Origin: CAYQCE01 sp964415885
GTDB lineage: Bacteria > Zixibacteria > MSB-5A5 > JAABVY01 > JAHJOQ01
Direction of reading: 5' to 3'
DNA: 64,000 nt
Assembly: GCA_964415885.1 (NCBI GenBank)
Contig: CAYQCE010000004.1
Span: 1-64,000 of the forward strand
Shown: positions 1 through 10,737 of the stretch, piece after piece
Position numbering within the stretch: position 1 is the stretch's first letter
Layout: each line of letters opens with the position of its first letter
Translations under genes and position numbers: made by a program
Notes under the pieces: generated by a model
The model's database searches: none
Told to the model about the DNA's origin: nothing
Seen by the model: only the letters and a program-made list of their open reading frames with translations

Positions 1-780
1 TCACACCTTCCCTTTCGCCTCGTTCCAGAAGGCATCCATCTCCTCGAGTGTGGCATCCGCGGCTGTGCGGCCATCCTCGGCGAGACGTTCCTCGATATAC
101 TCGAACCGCCTCTTGAACTTGTTCGTGATCTTGTTCAGCGAGACCTCGGGATCGATCTTGAGAAACCGCGCGACATTCACGATCGAAAACAGAAGGTCCC
201 CAAGCTCCTCCTCGATACCGTCACGGTTCTCATCCGCAAGCTCATTCTTCAGCTCAATGATCTCTTCATCCACCTTCTCCATGATCTGGGGAACTCTCTC
301 CCAGTCGAATCCGAACCTGGCGGCCTTCTCCTGCACGCGATAAGCACGTAGCAGCGCCGGCAGGGTCTTCGGCACACCCTCGAGCACGGATTTGCGCCGC
401 TTGCCGTTCGGCTCGTCACGTTGCAGCTTGATCTTCTCCCAGTTATTCAAGACCTGCTCGGCGGTGATGTCTTTTCTGTCCTGAAAGACATGCGGGTGAC
501 GACGGATCAGTTTCTCTGAAATTGCACCGGATACGTCCTCGATATCGAAGTCACCCCGCTCTGAGGCCATCTGAGCATGAAACACGATCTGAAGCAGAAG
601 ATCGCCGAGTTCAACCTTCAACTCATCGATATCATCGGCGTTTATGGCCTCAATGACCTCGTATGTCTCTTCTAACAGATAGGGTCGCAGCGACTTATGA
701 TCCTGCTTCTGATCCCACGGGCAACCGTCCGGCCCGCGCAACCGTTTCATGATGTCAACCAGTTCATAGAATTTGGACAT
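1..780 (-). CDS. mazG: MazG nucleoside triphosphate pyrophosphohydrolase
   Basis: Hydrolyses (d)NTPs to the monophosphate and pyrophosphate, a house-cleaning activity in the cytoplasm. Two MazG domains are visible. The N-terminal one has GCPWDQKQ followed by LLEETYEV and the metal-binding E-L-G-D motif (VELGDLLLQ). The C-terminal one has GFDW and EELGDLLFS. At 259 residues it has the usual length of a two-domain MazG. The reading frame is open up to 858, but the ATG at 780 is chosen because the protein then begins MSKFYELVDIM as in the family, AAAGG lies 9 bases upstream, and the promoter at 830-858 would start transcription downstream of 858. The stop codon is the first three bases of the window. 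It is divergent from valS. Confidence 0.93.
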   Translation of the reverse strand: MSKFYELVDIMKRLRGPDGCPWDQKQDHKSLRPYLLEETYEVIEAINADDIDELKVELGDLLLQIVFHAQMASERGDFDIEDVSGAISEKLIRRHPHVFQDRKDITAEQVLNNWEKIKLQRDEPNGKRRKSVLEGVPKTLPALLRAYRVQEKAARFGFDWERVPQIMEKVDEEIIELKNELADENRDGIEEELGDLLFSIVNVARFLKIDPEVSLNKITNKFKRRFEYIEERLAEDGRTAADATLEEMDAFWNEAKGKV

Positions 781-829
781 ACGAGGAAACCTTTCGTCAA
801 ATTGAACAGTGATCTTCCGATATTGTTTG

Positions 830-858
830 AAAATAGTAACTAACGCGCATCCCGTCAA
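830..858 (-). promoter_or_regulatory. sigma70-like promoter for mazG
   Basis: Read on the minus strand, TTGACG (853-858) and TATTTT (830-835) are separated by 17 bases. Transcription would begin near 823 and give a leader of about 43 bases before the ATG at 780. It lies back to back with the valS promoter. Confidence 0.55.
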
Positions 859-876
859 AGCTTTCGTAGCTTTACC

Positions 877-904
877 TTGACAAGGACCATATTTTCCATA
901 TTAT
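877..904 (+). promoter_or_regulatory. sigma70-like promoter for valS
   Basis: A consensus -35 TTGACA (877-882) and a -10 TATTAT (899-904) are separated by 16 bases. Transcription would begin near 911, about 24 bases before the valS start. Confidence 0.7.
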
Positions 905-934
905 AGACCGCTGAAATTCTCAGGGATAGGAGAT

Positions 935-3601
935 ATGACAGACATACCAAAACACTACGATTTCAAGGCGGCCGAACAGAAATGGTACCGGTTCTGGATC
1001 GACTCGGGGCATTTTCATGCGGATGCCTCGGCTGGCGGAAACGAGCCGTACACGATCGTTATCCCTCCTCCGAATGTTACGGATGTTCTTCATATCGGTC
1101 ATGCCCTGAATAACAGCCTCCAGGACATAATGATCCGCTACAAAAGGATGCTTGGGCACGACACCGAATGGCTCCCGGGTGTCGACCATGCCGGTATCGC
1201 AACACAGGTGATCGTCGAGAAGCGGCTGATCCAGGAAGGCACCTCCAGACAGGAGCTCGGTCGCGAGAAATTCCTCGAGCGTGTCTGGCAATGGAAGGAA
1301 GACAAATTCCAGAATATCATCGATCAGCTCAAGCAGATGGGCTGTTCATGCGACTGGGACCGCACACGCTTTACGATGGACGAGGGCTTGTCCGAGGCTG
1401 TGAAGGAGGTCTTCATCCGCCTCTACGAGGAAGGCCTGATCTACAAAGGTCACTATATCACTAACTGGTGTCCTCATGATCTGACCTCACTCTCCGATGA
1501 CGAGGTCGAGCATTTGGAGAAAAACTCCAAGCTCTGGTATATCAAATACAAGATCAAGGGCGCGGACCACTACTTGACCGTCGCCACTACACGCCCGGAA
1601 ACAATGCTTGGCGATACGGCGGTAGCGGTTTCGCCGAAAGACCAGCGATACAAGAAGTATGTCGGCCAGCATGCGATCCTGCCGATTCTCGACCGCGAGC
1701 TGCCGATTATCGCCGATGACTATGTCGATCCGGAATTTGGCACCGGCGTTGTCAAGGTTACGCCCGCGCACGACCCGAACGACTTTCAAATCGGGCAGCG
1801 TCATGATCTCGAACAGATCAATATAATGAACGATGACGCCACGCTGAATGAGAATGCCGGGAAGTTCAAGGGTATGGATCGTTATGAGGGCCGAAAAGAG
1901 CTCTTAAAAGAGCTCGAGAAGAAGGGGCATCTGGAGAAGACAGAGGAGTACAAGCTCTCTGTCGGTACCTGCTATCGCTGCCATACGGTGATAGAACCGA
2001 TGCTCTCCGACCAGTGGTATGTCAAAATGAAACCGCTGGCGGAACCGGCAATCGAGGCTGTAAAGACCGGCAAGCTAAAATTCCATCCCGAGCACTGGGA
2101 GAAGACATATCTTTACTGGCTCGAGAACGTTCGCGACTGGTGTATCTCACGCCAGCTATGGTGGGGACACCGGATTCCGATATACAACTGTCTCGAGTGT
2201 GATCATCAGTGGGCAGCTAAGGAAAAGCCGAAGAAATGTCCGAAGTGTGAATCTAAAGATGTCGAGCAGGATCCGGATGTTCTCGATACATGGTTCTCGT
2301 CCTGGCTGTGGCCGTTCTCGACATTCGGCTGGCCGGAAGAGACGCCGGAGCTGAAGAAATTCTACCCGACCGACTCGCTTTTCACTGCATCTGAGATTAT
2401 CTACCTCTGGGTCGCGCGAATGGTGATGGCGGGCTGCAAGTTCCTTGGCGATCTGCCCTTCAGTGATGTCTACATCCACGGTACAGTAAGGGATTCGCAG
2501 GGACGGAAGATGTCGAAATCTCTCGGCAATGGCATAGACCCGAGGGACATTATCAAGGAGTACGGCGCGGATGCGCTCCGTGTCTCGCTCGTTCTCGCGA
2601 CGCCCGAGGGCCAGGACCCGTGCATCTCGCTCAACACGTTCGAGCAGGGCCGCAACTACGCTAACAAACTCTGGAATGCGTCCCGATTCGTGATGATGAA
2701 TGTCGGCGACGTCCCGGGTAAGTTTTTCGAGAAGATTGATAAAGATAAGCTGACTTTGATGGACAAGTGGATTCTGTCTCGCTTGAATCAGGCAATCAGG
2801 AACACGCGTGCGAATCTCGAATCGTTCAAATTCAACGCGGGCGCCAAAGTCCTGTATGACTTCATATGGCACGATTTCTGTGACTGGTATGTAGAGCTTA
2901 TCAAGCCGCGAGTCAAAGAGGAAGCTGCCGAGGAAGAGAGAGAATCCGCCGCGAATGTTGTGTCATTTGTGCTGAACAAGATACTGCTTCTCCTTCATCC
3001 ATACATGCCGTTCGTGACTGAGGAAATCTACCAGCTCCTCCACTCGACCGAGGCAGGACGGGAGCAAAGCATCATAGTCGCTCAGTATCCCGAAGTGGAC
3101 GAGAGCATGATCGATAGTGAACTCGAGACATCGATGGAGAAGATTCAGGCAATCGTGAACGGCATCAGGACCGTTAGAGCGGAGATGAATGTACCTCCAT
3201 CCAAGCGAGCTGACGTTCACGTGCGCGTCGACTCTATAGACCTCGCAGATGCGCTTAAGCGACATGAGGACTACATTACTGAGCTGGGGCGTATCAGTGA
3301 CCTCTTCGTAGGACCCGACATAAAGCGTCCGAACCTGTCCGGTTCGGCCGTAATCAAGGATGCGGAGATTTTCATTCCGCTCGAGGGCTTAATCGATGTC
3401 GACAAGGAGCGGAGTCGTCTGCGAAAGAACCTTGATCAGGTTCAGAAGCAACTCGACAAGATCCAGAAGAAGCTCGGCAACCCGGAATTTTTGCAAAAGG
3501 CTGCGCCCGAGGTAGTTGAGCGCGAGAAGCGCAAAAAGGAAGACTTCGAGAACATGGCCGACAAGATCAACACTAGTCTGGAGCAGTTGCTCGGCTGGTA
3601 A
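935..3601 (+). CDS. valS: Valyl-tRNA synthetase
   Basis: Class Ia aminoacyl-tRNA synthetase that charges tRNA-Val with valine. The signature HIGH is seen in NVTDVLHIGHALNNS and KMSKS in GRKMSKSLGN. The CP1 editing domain contains TTRPETMLGDTAVAV. A zinc-ribbon-like CxxC...CxxC pair occurs in YNCLECDHQW...KKCPKCESKD. The C-terminus (about residues 815-888) is the Lys/Glu-rich coiled-coil arm typical of ValRS. Length 888 residues is normal. The ATG follows AGGAGAT directly, with AGGGA 8 bases upstream as a better-spaced ribosome site. It is probably followed by rpmB on the same strand, which has its own promoter. Confidence 0.97.
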   Translation: MTDIPKHYDFKAAEQKWYRFWIDSGHFHADASAGGNEPYTIVIPPPNVTDVLHIGHALNNSLQDIMIRYKRMLGHDTEWLPGVDHAGIATQVIVEKRLIQEGTSRQELGREKFLERVWQWKEDKFQNIIDQLKQMGCSCDWDRTRFTMDEGLSEAVKEVFIRLYEEGLIYKGHYITNWCPHDLTSLSDDEVEHLEKNSKLWYIKYKIKGADHYLTVATTRPETMLGDTAVAVSPKDQRYKKYVGQHAILPILDRELPIIADDYVDPEFGTGVVKVTPAHDPNDFQIGQRHDLEQINIMNDDATLNENAGKFKGMDRYEGRKELLKELEKKGHLEKTEEYKLSVGTCYRCHTVIEPMLSDQWYVKMKPLAEPAIEAVKTGKLKFHPEHWEKTYLYWLENVRDWCISRQLWWGHRIPIYNCLECDHQWAAKEKPKKCPKCESKDVEQDPDVLDTWFSSWLWPFSTFGWPEETPELKKFYPTDSLFTASEIIYLWVARMVMAGCKFLGDLPFSDVYIHGTVRDSQGRKMSKSLGNGIDPRDIIKEYGADALRVSLVLATPEGQDPCISLNTFEQGRNYANKLWNASRFVMMNVGDVPGKFFEKIDKDKLTLMDKWILSRLNQAIRNTRANLESFKFNAGAKVLYDFIWHDFCDWYVELIKPRVKEEAAEEERESAANVVSFVLNKILLLLHPYMPFVTEEIYQLLHSTEAGREQSIIVAQYPEVDESMIDSELETSMEKIQAIVNGIRTVRAEMNVPPSKRADVHVRVDSIDLADALKRHEDYITELGRISDLFVGPDIKRPNLSGSAVIKDAEIFIPLEGLIDVDKERSRLRKNLDQVQKQLDKIQKKLGNPEFLQKAAPEVVEREKRKKEDFENMADKINTSLEQLLGW

Positions 3602-3609
3602 AAAAGTAC

Positions 3610-3637
3610 TTGCGCAGATCGATGATTGGGCTATATT
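3610..3637 (+). promoter_or_regulatory. candidate promoter for rpmB
   Basis: TTGCGC (3610-3615) and TATATT (3632-3637) are 16 bases apart, just after the valS stop and 28 bases before the rpmB start. The -10 is good and the -35 only fair. Confidence 0.45.
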
Positions 3638-3665
3638 GTGTGGCCGATATTACTTGGAGCGAATT

Positions 3666-3857
3666 ATGGCTAAAGTATGTGACATCTGTGGAAAAAAGCC
3701 GTTGTTTGGCGCAAGAGTTTCGCACGCCCACAACGTCAGCAAGCGGAGATTTAACCCGAATCTTCATCCGGTTCGGGCAAAGATACAGGGCAAAGTGAAG
3801 AGAATAAAGGTATGCTCTTCATGTCTTAAAGCTGGCAAGGTCCAAAAGGCCGCATGA
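3666..3857 (+). CDS. rpmB: 50S ribosomal protein L28
   Basis: Small ribosomal protein of the large subunit, 63 residues. It begins MAKVCDICGKKP and contains the L28 core around GARVSHAHNVSKRRFNPN, then a basic stretch and CSSCLKAGKV. The two CxxC pairs (CDIC and CSSC) mark the zinc-binding form of L28. The ATG at 3666 is preceded by GGAG 6 bases upstream; the longer open frame into valS is not used. Followed by a strong hairpin terminator. Confidence 0.95.
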   Translation: MAKVCDICGKKPLFGARVSHAHNVSKRRFNPNLHPVRAKIQGKVKRIKVCSSCLKAGKVQKAA

Positions 3858-3885
3858 CGGTTCTGTGACACATTTGAGATTGCGA

Positions 3886-3918
3886 AAAGCCTCCGGAAAT
3901 CCGGAGGCTTTCGTTTTT
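3886..3918 (+). terminator. Bidirectional Rho-independent terminator (rpmB / ftsZ)
   Basis: The stem AAAGCCTCCGG / CCGGAGGCTTT has a 4-base loop and is followed by GTTTTT on the plus strand. On the minus strand the same stem is followed by TTTTCG, so it can also end the dcw operon about 115 bases after the ftsZ stop. The bases between 3920 and 4032 hold no gene. Confidence 0.85.
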
Positions 3919-4032
3919 ATGGCGATACATGGAGAGTCCATATGTGGATGAGGGCCCCCGGTGGGCGTGGGAGCCCTCGGTTCCCTGTCCTCGGCTGGTT
4001 GAGGAACGGGGTGGGAATTTCTTTCGGTAGCG

Positions 4033-5190
<1,158 letters not shown>

Positions 5191-5199
5191 ACAACCCTC

Positions 5200-6426
5200 C
5201 TATATGTTTAATATCATATTCACGACTTTCTCGAATCCCTGGGACACACGCCCAAAGAATCCTCTATCCGCATCGAGCGGATTAACCTGATTGTAACCAT
5301 ATCTGATCAATCCCACCGCAACCGCACCGCCGTACGGGTTCGCATAGAATACCTCATCGTCCGAAAGCCTCGGCTCTGCGAGATGGGCGGGAACTCCGAA
5401 AACCTGCTCCACCAGATGCTCAACATTGCGCAGACAGGAACCGCCGCCGGTCATCACTACTGTCTGGATATCCTCATACACTGCTGACTTCTCGAGATGA
5501 TTCCGCACGAATGCGAATGTTTCCTCCATGCGCGGCTCGATTATCGCGGCGAGCATTGCGCGAGAAATCCGTCGCTGATAGAATTCGCCCTGATCGGGCA
5601 GCGTGAGCTTCTCCTTTGGATTCACACGGGAGACCAAAGCGGAGCCCTGGCAGATCTTTATCTCTTCCGCCGCCTCGAACGGCAGGCGGAGACCATATGC
5701 TATGTCTGATGTTACATTTCTTCCACCAAGAGGCACAGTTACCGTTTGCCAGATCGTGTCCTGATAGTGCAGGGAGGCATCGACGGTACCGGATCCTATA
5801 TCCAGCAGAATCGCACCGGCTCGCTTCTCCTCCGGAGTCAGGAGCACACGGGAAGATGCGATCGGGCTGTATATCATCTCCTGCACCGTGCCGCCGGCCT
5901 TTCGGACGCATTCGAGAACATCCTCGGCGGCGGACATCGACGCTGTTACGATATGAATCTCGACTTCAAGACGCTCACCCGACAATCCTACCGGGTCACG
6001 GACCCCGTCCCGGTCATCGATAGCATACAACTGAGGTATCACATGCAGGCGTTCCTGATCCTCCGGCGTACGCACGTTCTTGGCGAGGTCGACGACGCGA
6101 ACGACCTCCTCCTCGGTGATCTCGCCCTCGATCATCGAAATCGAAATTGCACCTCGACTGTTGAGCCCGCGCATATGGTCACCACTGATGGAGACATACA
6201 GGGGCGAGGGTTTGAGGCCGGTCTTCTCCTCAATACGTTTGAGAACCTCGGCCACACGCGCCGCCGCGCGATCCGTGTCGATTATGACGCCGTTCCTGAC
6301 TCCCTCTGAAGGTGCATCCGCCATGCCGGAGAGGATCAATTCACCTTCCGGACCGATACGGCCCATCGCACAGCAAATCTTGTGCGATCCAATGTCGAGC
6401 CCCGTGATTGTCTTCCTTGACTGCAT
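5200..6426 (-). CDS. ftsA: Cell division protein FtsA
   Basis: Actin-fold ATPase that tethers FtsZ to the membrane. The phosphate-1 region TGLDIGSHKICCAMG, the phosphate-2 region LLDIGSGTVDAS and the adenosine motif VVMTGGGSCLRNV are seen. The C-terminal segment GFFGRVSQGFEKVVNMILNI forms the amphipathic membrane-targeting helix. 408 residues is normal. Directly upstream of ftsZ and 3 bases after ftsQ. Confidence 0.97.
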   Translation of the reverse strand: MQSRKTITGLDIGSHKICCAMGRIGPEGELILSGMADAPSEGVRNGVIIDTDRAAARVAEVLKRIEEKTGLKPSPLYVSISGDHMRGLNSRGAISISMIEGEITEEEVVRVVDLAKNVRTPEDQERLHVIPQLYAIDDRDGVRDPVGLSGERLEVEIHIVTASMSAAEDVLECVRKAGGTVQEMIYSPIASSRVLLTPEEKRAGAILLDIGSGTVDASLHYQDTIWQTVTVPLGGRNVTSDIAYGLRLPFEAAEEIKICQGSALVSRVNPKEKLTLPDQGEFYQRRISRAMLAAIIEPRMEETFAFVRNHLEKSAVYEDIQTVVMTGGGSCLRNVEHLVEQVFGVPAHLAEPRLSDDEVFYANPYGGAVAVGLIRYGYNQVNPLDADRGFFGRVSQGFEKVVNMILNI

Positions 6427-6429
6427 GCC

Positions 6430-7152
6430 TTATACCTCTTCCGATTTCAGATTTCTTACAATGATAGACCTGCCGAAACGCAAATCCAGCTCTCCGGCAG
6501 GGAGGCCCTTTATTCTCTCGAGCATCATGTCGAGATAGATAAATTTATCTCTATAATCACCACTACCGAGAACAACCTTCACATCGGAGCCACGCAGGTA
6601 GAGTGCCGTAGCATCGTCACCACGAAAGTCGATCTGCGCCACCTCTCGGACGAGACGGTCCGATACTGCCGTCATGATCTCAATCACATCCATAGCGTGT
6701 TTCAGGCTTTGAACGTCAACCGACTCGTAGAGCCCGTTCCCGTTCAATTGAATGCCCGATATAACCGGAATGGATGCCATCCCATGCGGAGCGGATAGCG
6801 GGAGCAGTTCACGGTCGCGTGTCAGACCATACATTTTCGGAGCAGCCACGTACACGATCGGAGTTTTTCGCTCAGCCGAGCATACAATTCTGCCATTCAA
6901 GCCGATTCTGCAGGACACGTTGGCAAGCTCCGGTCTCTCGGAGGCTATCTCTCGCGCATACTCATCCAGCGGCTGCCGCAGGAGATTCTCGATTTCACAC
7001 ATGCTGCAGACAGTGTCCTCAGCAACGAGTTCTCCATCGATCCTCAGCTCGAATCCCGAAACGGTCGCGAGCGGGTAGAAGAAGCAGAAAACCGCAAATC
7101 CCGCCGCGAGGGTCAGGAAGATCGTAAGTATGATCTGTAGTCTCAAGCTCAC
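6430..7152 (-). CDS. ftsQ: Cell division protein FtsQ/DivIB
   Basis: Bitopic membrane protein that bridges FtsL/FtsB to the late divisome. One transmembrane helix lies at about residues 5-27, followed by a periplasmic part with a POTRA-like region and a beta domain ending in LDLRFGRSIIVRN, a typical FtsQ ending. Sequence identity in this family is low, so the call rests partly on the position between murC and ftsA. 240 residues is in range. The start overlaps the murC stop by 4 bases. An unusual pair of cysteines (CSMC) lies in the POTRA-like region. Confidence 0.85.
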   Translation of the reverse strand: MSLRLQIILTIFLTLAAGFAVFCFFYPLATVSGFELRIDGELVAEDTVCSMCEIENLLRQPLDEYAREIASERPELANVSCRIGLNGRIVCSAERKTPIVYVAAPKMYGLTRDRELLPLSAPHGMASIPVISGIQLNGNGLYESVDVQSLKHAMDVIEIMTAVSDRLVREVAQIDFRGDDATALYLRGSDVKVVLGSGDYRDKFIYLDMMLERIKGLPAGELDLRFGRSIIVRNLKSEEV

Positions 7153-8522
7153 TTCGATAGCTCCGCGAGAATCTCTTTTCCTATGTGATAAATATCACCG
7201 GCTCCGATTGTGATCACGATCGAGTCATCGATTCGGTTGTTCGCTATGAAACCGGCGATATCGTGCATATTCTCGATATAGTGTGCGCTCTTATGTCCGA
7301 ATCCATCGGCAGCATCGGATATCAGCTTGGAGGTCACTCCCGGAATCGGCACCTCTCTTGCCGGATAGATGTCCGTGACTATCAGCATATCAGAGAGCAG
7401 GAGCGCCTTTGCGAACTCCTTGTGGAAATCCTGCGTCCGTGAATAAAGATGCGGCTGGAATATCGCTATTATGGGACGCTGATAACCAACCTTGGCTGCG
7501 CGAAGCGTTACCTCGATCTCGGTCGGATGATGCGCATAGTCATCCACGACCATAATCCCGTCGACTTCACCCTTGATCTCGAAACGACGAATCACGCCCG
7601 TGAAACTCTCGAGAGCGGATCTGATCTTATCCCACGGCATCTCGAACTCGAGCGCAACGCAGATCGCTGCGAGCGCGTTCTTGATATTGAAAACACCCGG
7701 TAGGTTAATCGTGACAGGCCCGAGCTCCGTTCCGTTTTGATGAGCCATAAATGATGACGACTGCGCTGAATATGACAGATTCGATGCCCGCACCGACGCC
7801 TGAGTCGTCAAACCGAATGTGCGGATCGGTCGCTTGAGATCGGGAATAAGCGAGACGAGATTCTCGTCATCCATGTTAAGGAATATGTTTCCGTAGAACG
7901 GCACTTTATTGGCGAATTGTGTGAACGCCTCCTTGATGGCGTCGAACGTACCGTAATAGTCCAGATGATCAGGCTCCAGCGAGGTCATCACCGCCATCGA
8001 GTGAGTCAAATTCAGAAATGAGCGATCATACTCATCCGCCTCGGCTACCATGAAATCACCCGTTCCGAGTTGGACATTAGTGCCGTAACTCTTTACAACG
8101 CCGCCCACGATGACCGTTGGGTTGAACCCGCCAGCGCTGAGAACATAGCCGGTGATGGATGTCGTCGTGGTCTTGCCGTGAGTACCCGCGATCGCCACAC
8201 CGAACTTGGTGCGCATCAATTCACCGAGCATCTCGGCTCTTCGAATGACCGGTATCCTGGCTTTCCGTGCCGCCATTACCTCGGGATTGTCTTCATTGAC
8301 CGCAGAAGATATCACCACGGCGTGCGAATCGCCGACATACTCCGCCTTGTGATCGAGCGATACATGGATTCCAATCTCCTTCAGATGATCGGTCACTTCG
8401 CTCGACACAAGATCGCTACCCGTAATCTTGAACCCCTCATTGTGGAGCATCTCGGCGATACCGGACATGCCGATTCCGCCGATCCCTACAAAGTGCAGCT
8501 TCTTTATCTTTCCGAATCTCAC
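7149..8522 (-). CDS. murC: UDP-N-acetylmuramate--L-alanine ligase
   Basis: ATP-dependent ligase that adds L-Ala to UDP-MurNAc, the first amino acid of the peptidoglycan stem. The nucleotide-binding start HFVGIGGIGMSGIAE, the Mur ligase P-loop GTHGKTTTTS, and the late motif DDYAHHPTEI are all present. 457 residues is normal. It begins with GTG, with a 4-base overlap of the murG stop. Confidence 0.97.
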   Translation of the reverse strand: MRFGKIKKLHFVGIGGIGMSGIAEMLHNEGFKITGSDLVSSEVTDHLKEIGIHVSLDHKAEYVGDSHAVVISSAVNEDNPEVMAARKARIPVIRRAEMLGELMRTKFGVAIAGTHGKTTTTSITGYVLSAGGFNPTVIVGGVVKSYGTNVQLGTGDFMVAEADEYDRSFLNLTHSMAVMTSLEPDHLDYYGTFDAIKEAFTQFANKVPFYGNIFLNMDDENLVSLIPDLKRPIRTFGLTTQASVRASNLSYSAQSSSFMAHQNGTELGPVTINLPGVFNIKNALAAICVALEFEMPWDKIRSALESFTGVIRRFEIKGEVDGIMVVDDYAHHPTEIEVTLRAAKVGYQRPIIAIFQPHLYSRTQDFHKEFAKALLLSDMLIVTDIYPAREVPIPGVTSKLISDAADGFGHKSAHYIENMHDIAGFIANNRIDDSIVITIGAGDIYHIGKEILAELSK

Positions 8523-9631
8523 GATGTCACCTCCGTAAGCAGAAGCTCTGCAATTGTCTCAGCGGCGCCGGGTTTGTGCAAACTGCGTGCGGATTTTGAC
8601 ATCCGATCAAGGCGCGCATGGTCATCCAACAGCTCAATAGCCTTATCCACCAGAGTCCCGTCACCGAGGTTCTTCTGCAGGATCATCATTCCAGCACCTG
8701 CCTTTTCGACGGCTTGGGCATTGAACTCCTGGTGATTCTCCGCCGCAAACGGGTATGGAATCAATATTGCGGGCTTTCCGGTGGCGGCAAGCTCCGCAAG
8801 CGTCATAGCTCCTGCGCGACACACCGCCAGATCACATGCGGCGTACGCCAGCTCCATACTGCTGATGAAAGGCCTGATCGTACCCTTGACTCCTGACGAC
8901 TCGAAGCGATCTCTATATTTGGCGAACGGCACCTTGCCCGTCTGCCAGATCACCTGGATATCATCCCGAGAGGCCAGACTCTTCAGGCTAACGTCCATCT
9001 GTTCGTTTATCGCCTCAGCGCCCTGACTTCCGCCGAACACGAGGAGAGTCTTGCAGTCACGGTCGAGTTCGAAATGAGTTATACCGTCGCTCCGCGATGC
9101 AAGCTCGAATCCCGGCCGCAGCGGATTCCCGACATGTTCTATCGTTACCGACGGGTCAAGATACTCACCCACCGAATCGTAGGCAGCGAACAGCTTGCGT
9201 GAACGTTTCGCAAAGAGACGTGTAGTCAGTCCCGGAAAAGAGTTCTGCTCCTGCATGTAGATCTGCCGTCTGCAGATAGTTGCTGCCGAAAGCGCCGGCA
9301 CACAGACGAATCCACCAGTGGCAAAGACAGCTCGCGTCTTCTTGCTGCGAAGAAGCATAAGCGCCTTCAAAGTCCCCGCTGACAGTATGAACGGCAGCGA
9401 GAGATTCCGCAGCGACAGCGAACGTCTGAACGGAGCCGCAGGTATCGGATAGAATTCGAATCCCGATTTGGGTGCTATTCGCGCCTCCATACCATCCTCG
9501 GTTCCTATCCAATATATGTGAAACGTATCGTCCATTCTTCTTATGCTCTCTGCCACCGCCAGCGCCGGGAAGAGATGGCCGCCCGTCCGTCCGCCGACAA
9601 TAGCTATCGATCTGCTATACTCGCTTGTCAA
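8519..9631 (-). CDS. murG: UDP-GlcNAc transferase MurG (lipid II synthesis)
   Basis: Peripheral membrane glycosyltransferase that adds GlcNAc to lipid I, giving lipid II. The N-terminal GGRTGGHLFPALAVAE carries the GGTGGH-type loop, with Arg in place of the usual first Thr. The C-terminal domain has GGSQGAEAIN and the donor-site region CRAGAMTLAELAATGKPAIL. 370 residues is normal. It overlaps ftsW by 17 bases. Confidence 0.96.
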   Translation of the reverse strand: MTSEYSRSIAIVGGRTGGHLFPALAVAESIRRMDDTFHIYWIGTEDGMEARIAPKSGFEFYPIPAAPFRRSLSLRNLSLPFILSAGTLKALMLLRSKKTRAVFATGGFVCVPALSAATICRRQIYMQEQNSFPGLTTRLFAKRSRKLFAAYDSVGEYLDPSVTIEHVGNPLRPGFELASRSDGITHFELDRDCKTLLVFGGSQGAEAINEQMDVSLKSLASRDDIQVIWQTGKVPFAKYRDRFESSGVKGTIRPFISSMELAYAACDLAVCRAGAMTLAELAATGKPAILIPYPFAAENHQEFNAQAVEKAGAGMMILQKNLGDGTLVDKAIELLDDHARLDRMSKSARSLHKPGAAETIAELLLTEVTS

Positions 9632-10736
9632 ACAGCGGTACCTTTCTCTTTCTCCGTCGTGAAATGTTCAGAAGAACACCGACCGCCGAAGCCGAGATCA
9701 GGAGGGATGTCCCTCCGTACGACACGAACGGCAGCGGCATTCCGGTCGTCGGTATCAGATTGACTGTCACCGCAATATTTATCAACGCGCTCGTCGTCAG
9801 GATAATCGTGATCCCGAACGCGAGGAAGAACCCGAACCTGTCCTGCGCTGCGGATGCTGTTCGTATACCTCTCCAGAACAGTATGAAAAACAGGATGAGG
9901 ACTATCGTGACCCAGATGAAGCCGCCCTCCTCTGCAAAATTCGCAAAGATGAAATCCGTATGAACTTCCGGCAGGAAGAACAACTTCACCGATCCGCGCC
10001 CGATACCCTTACCGAGGATCCCGCCGGACCCGATATACAGGATCGACTGCTTCACCTGGTATGCCCCCTGTAGCGGATCATTCAGGGACACCAGAAACTC
10101 ATCGATGCGTGACTTCTTGTAGCCGAATACGAATACTGCAATCGAACCGGCGAGCGCGAAGAGCGTCGCCCCGAGCGCGACCTTTCTCAACGCCTCACCC
10201 GCTACGAATAACAGACACACAACGACCATCGAGATGACCATGACCGTCCCGAGGTCCGGCTCGAGCATTACGAGAAGCGCTCCCGCTGCTATGACCGAAG
10301 GCAGAATATAGCGCTTCCATCCTGCTTTCCGCCCGCGATCAGTCTCCGCAAGGTAGTAAGCAATGATCAGCACAACGATGTACTTGAATAACTCCGATGG
10401 TTGTATGTTGATCGAACCCAGCGGAATCCAGCGTCGGGCTCCGTTTATCGGCTCCATGAACAGCACGAGCACAAGGAGAGCACCGGTGGTGACAACAGCT
10501 ACCCATACCAGCCTTTTCAGCTTACGATAGTCAATCGCAGCGAAGACGAGCATTGATACGATCGAGATTGCCGCGAACAACAACTGCCGCTGGAAGTAGT
10601 GAGTGTGTTCACCTTCGAACTGGTAGTCGGCTATGAACACCGATGATGAATAGACCTGCACTACGCCGATTGTCATCAGCAGAAGCACCGATGTATATAG
10701 CACGAGATCTACGCCTTTTCTCTTGCTGCCACTCAT
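9615..10736 (-). CDS. ftsW: Lipid II polymerase FtsW (SEDS family)
   Basis: Septal SEDS-family peptidoglycan glycosyltransferase, partner of FtsI. About ten hydrophobic segments are seen. Family marks are GARRWIPLG, LLVMLEPDLGTVMVI (with the catalytic-region Asp), and the C-terminal MPLPFVSYGGTSLLI. The end is rich in Arg/Lys. 373 residues is normal. Placed between murD and murG as in most dcw clusters. Confidence 0.96.
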   Translation of the reverse strand: MSGSKRKGVDLVLYTSVLLLMTIGVVQVYSSSVFIADYQFEGEHTHYFQRQLLFAAISIVSMLVFAAIDYRKLKRLVWVAVVTTGALLVLVLFMEPINGARRWIPLGSINIQPSELFKYIVVLIIAYYLAETDRGRKAGWKRYILPSVIAAGALLVMLEPDLGTVMVISMVVVCLLFVAGEALRKVALGATLFALAGSIAVFVFGYKKSRIDEFLVSLNDPLQGAYQVKQSILYIGSGGILGKGIGRGSVKLFFLPEVHTDFIFANFAEEGGFIWVTIVLILFFILFWRGIRTASAAQDRFGFFLAFGITIILTTSALINIAVTVNLIPTTGMPLPFVSYGGTSLLISASAVGVLLNISRRRKRKVPLFDKRV

Positions 10737-10737
10737 A

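Noticed and set aside
781..858. N-terminal extension of MazG from 858
   Set aside because: The 26 extra residues have no family similarity, and a good promoter would start transcription downstream of that codon.
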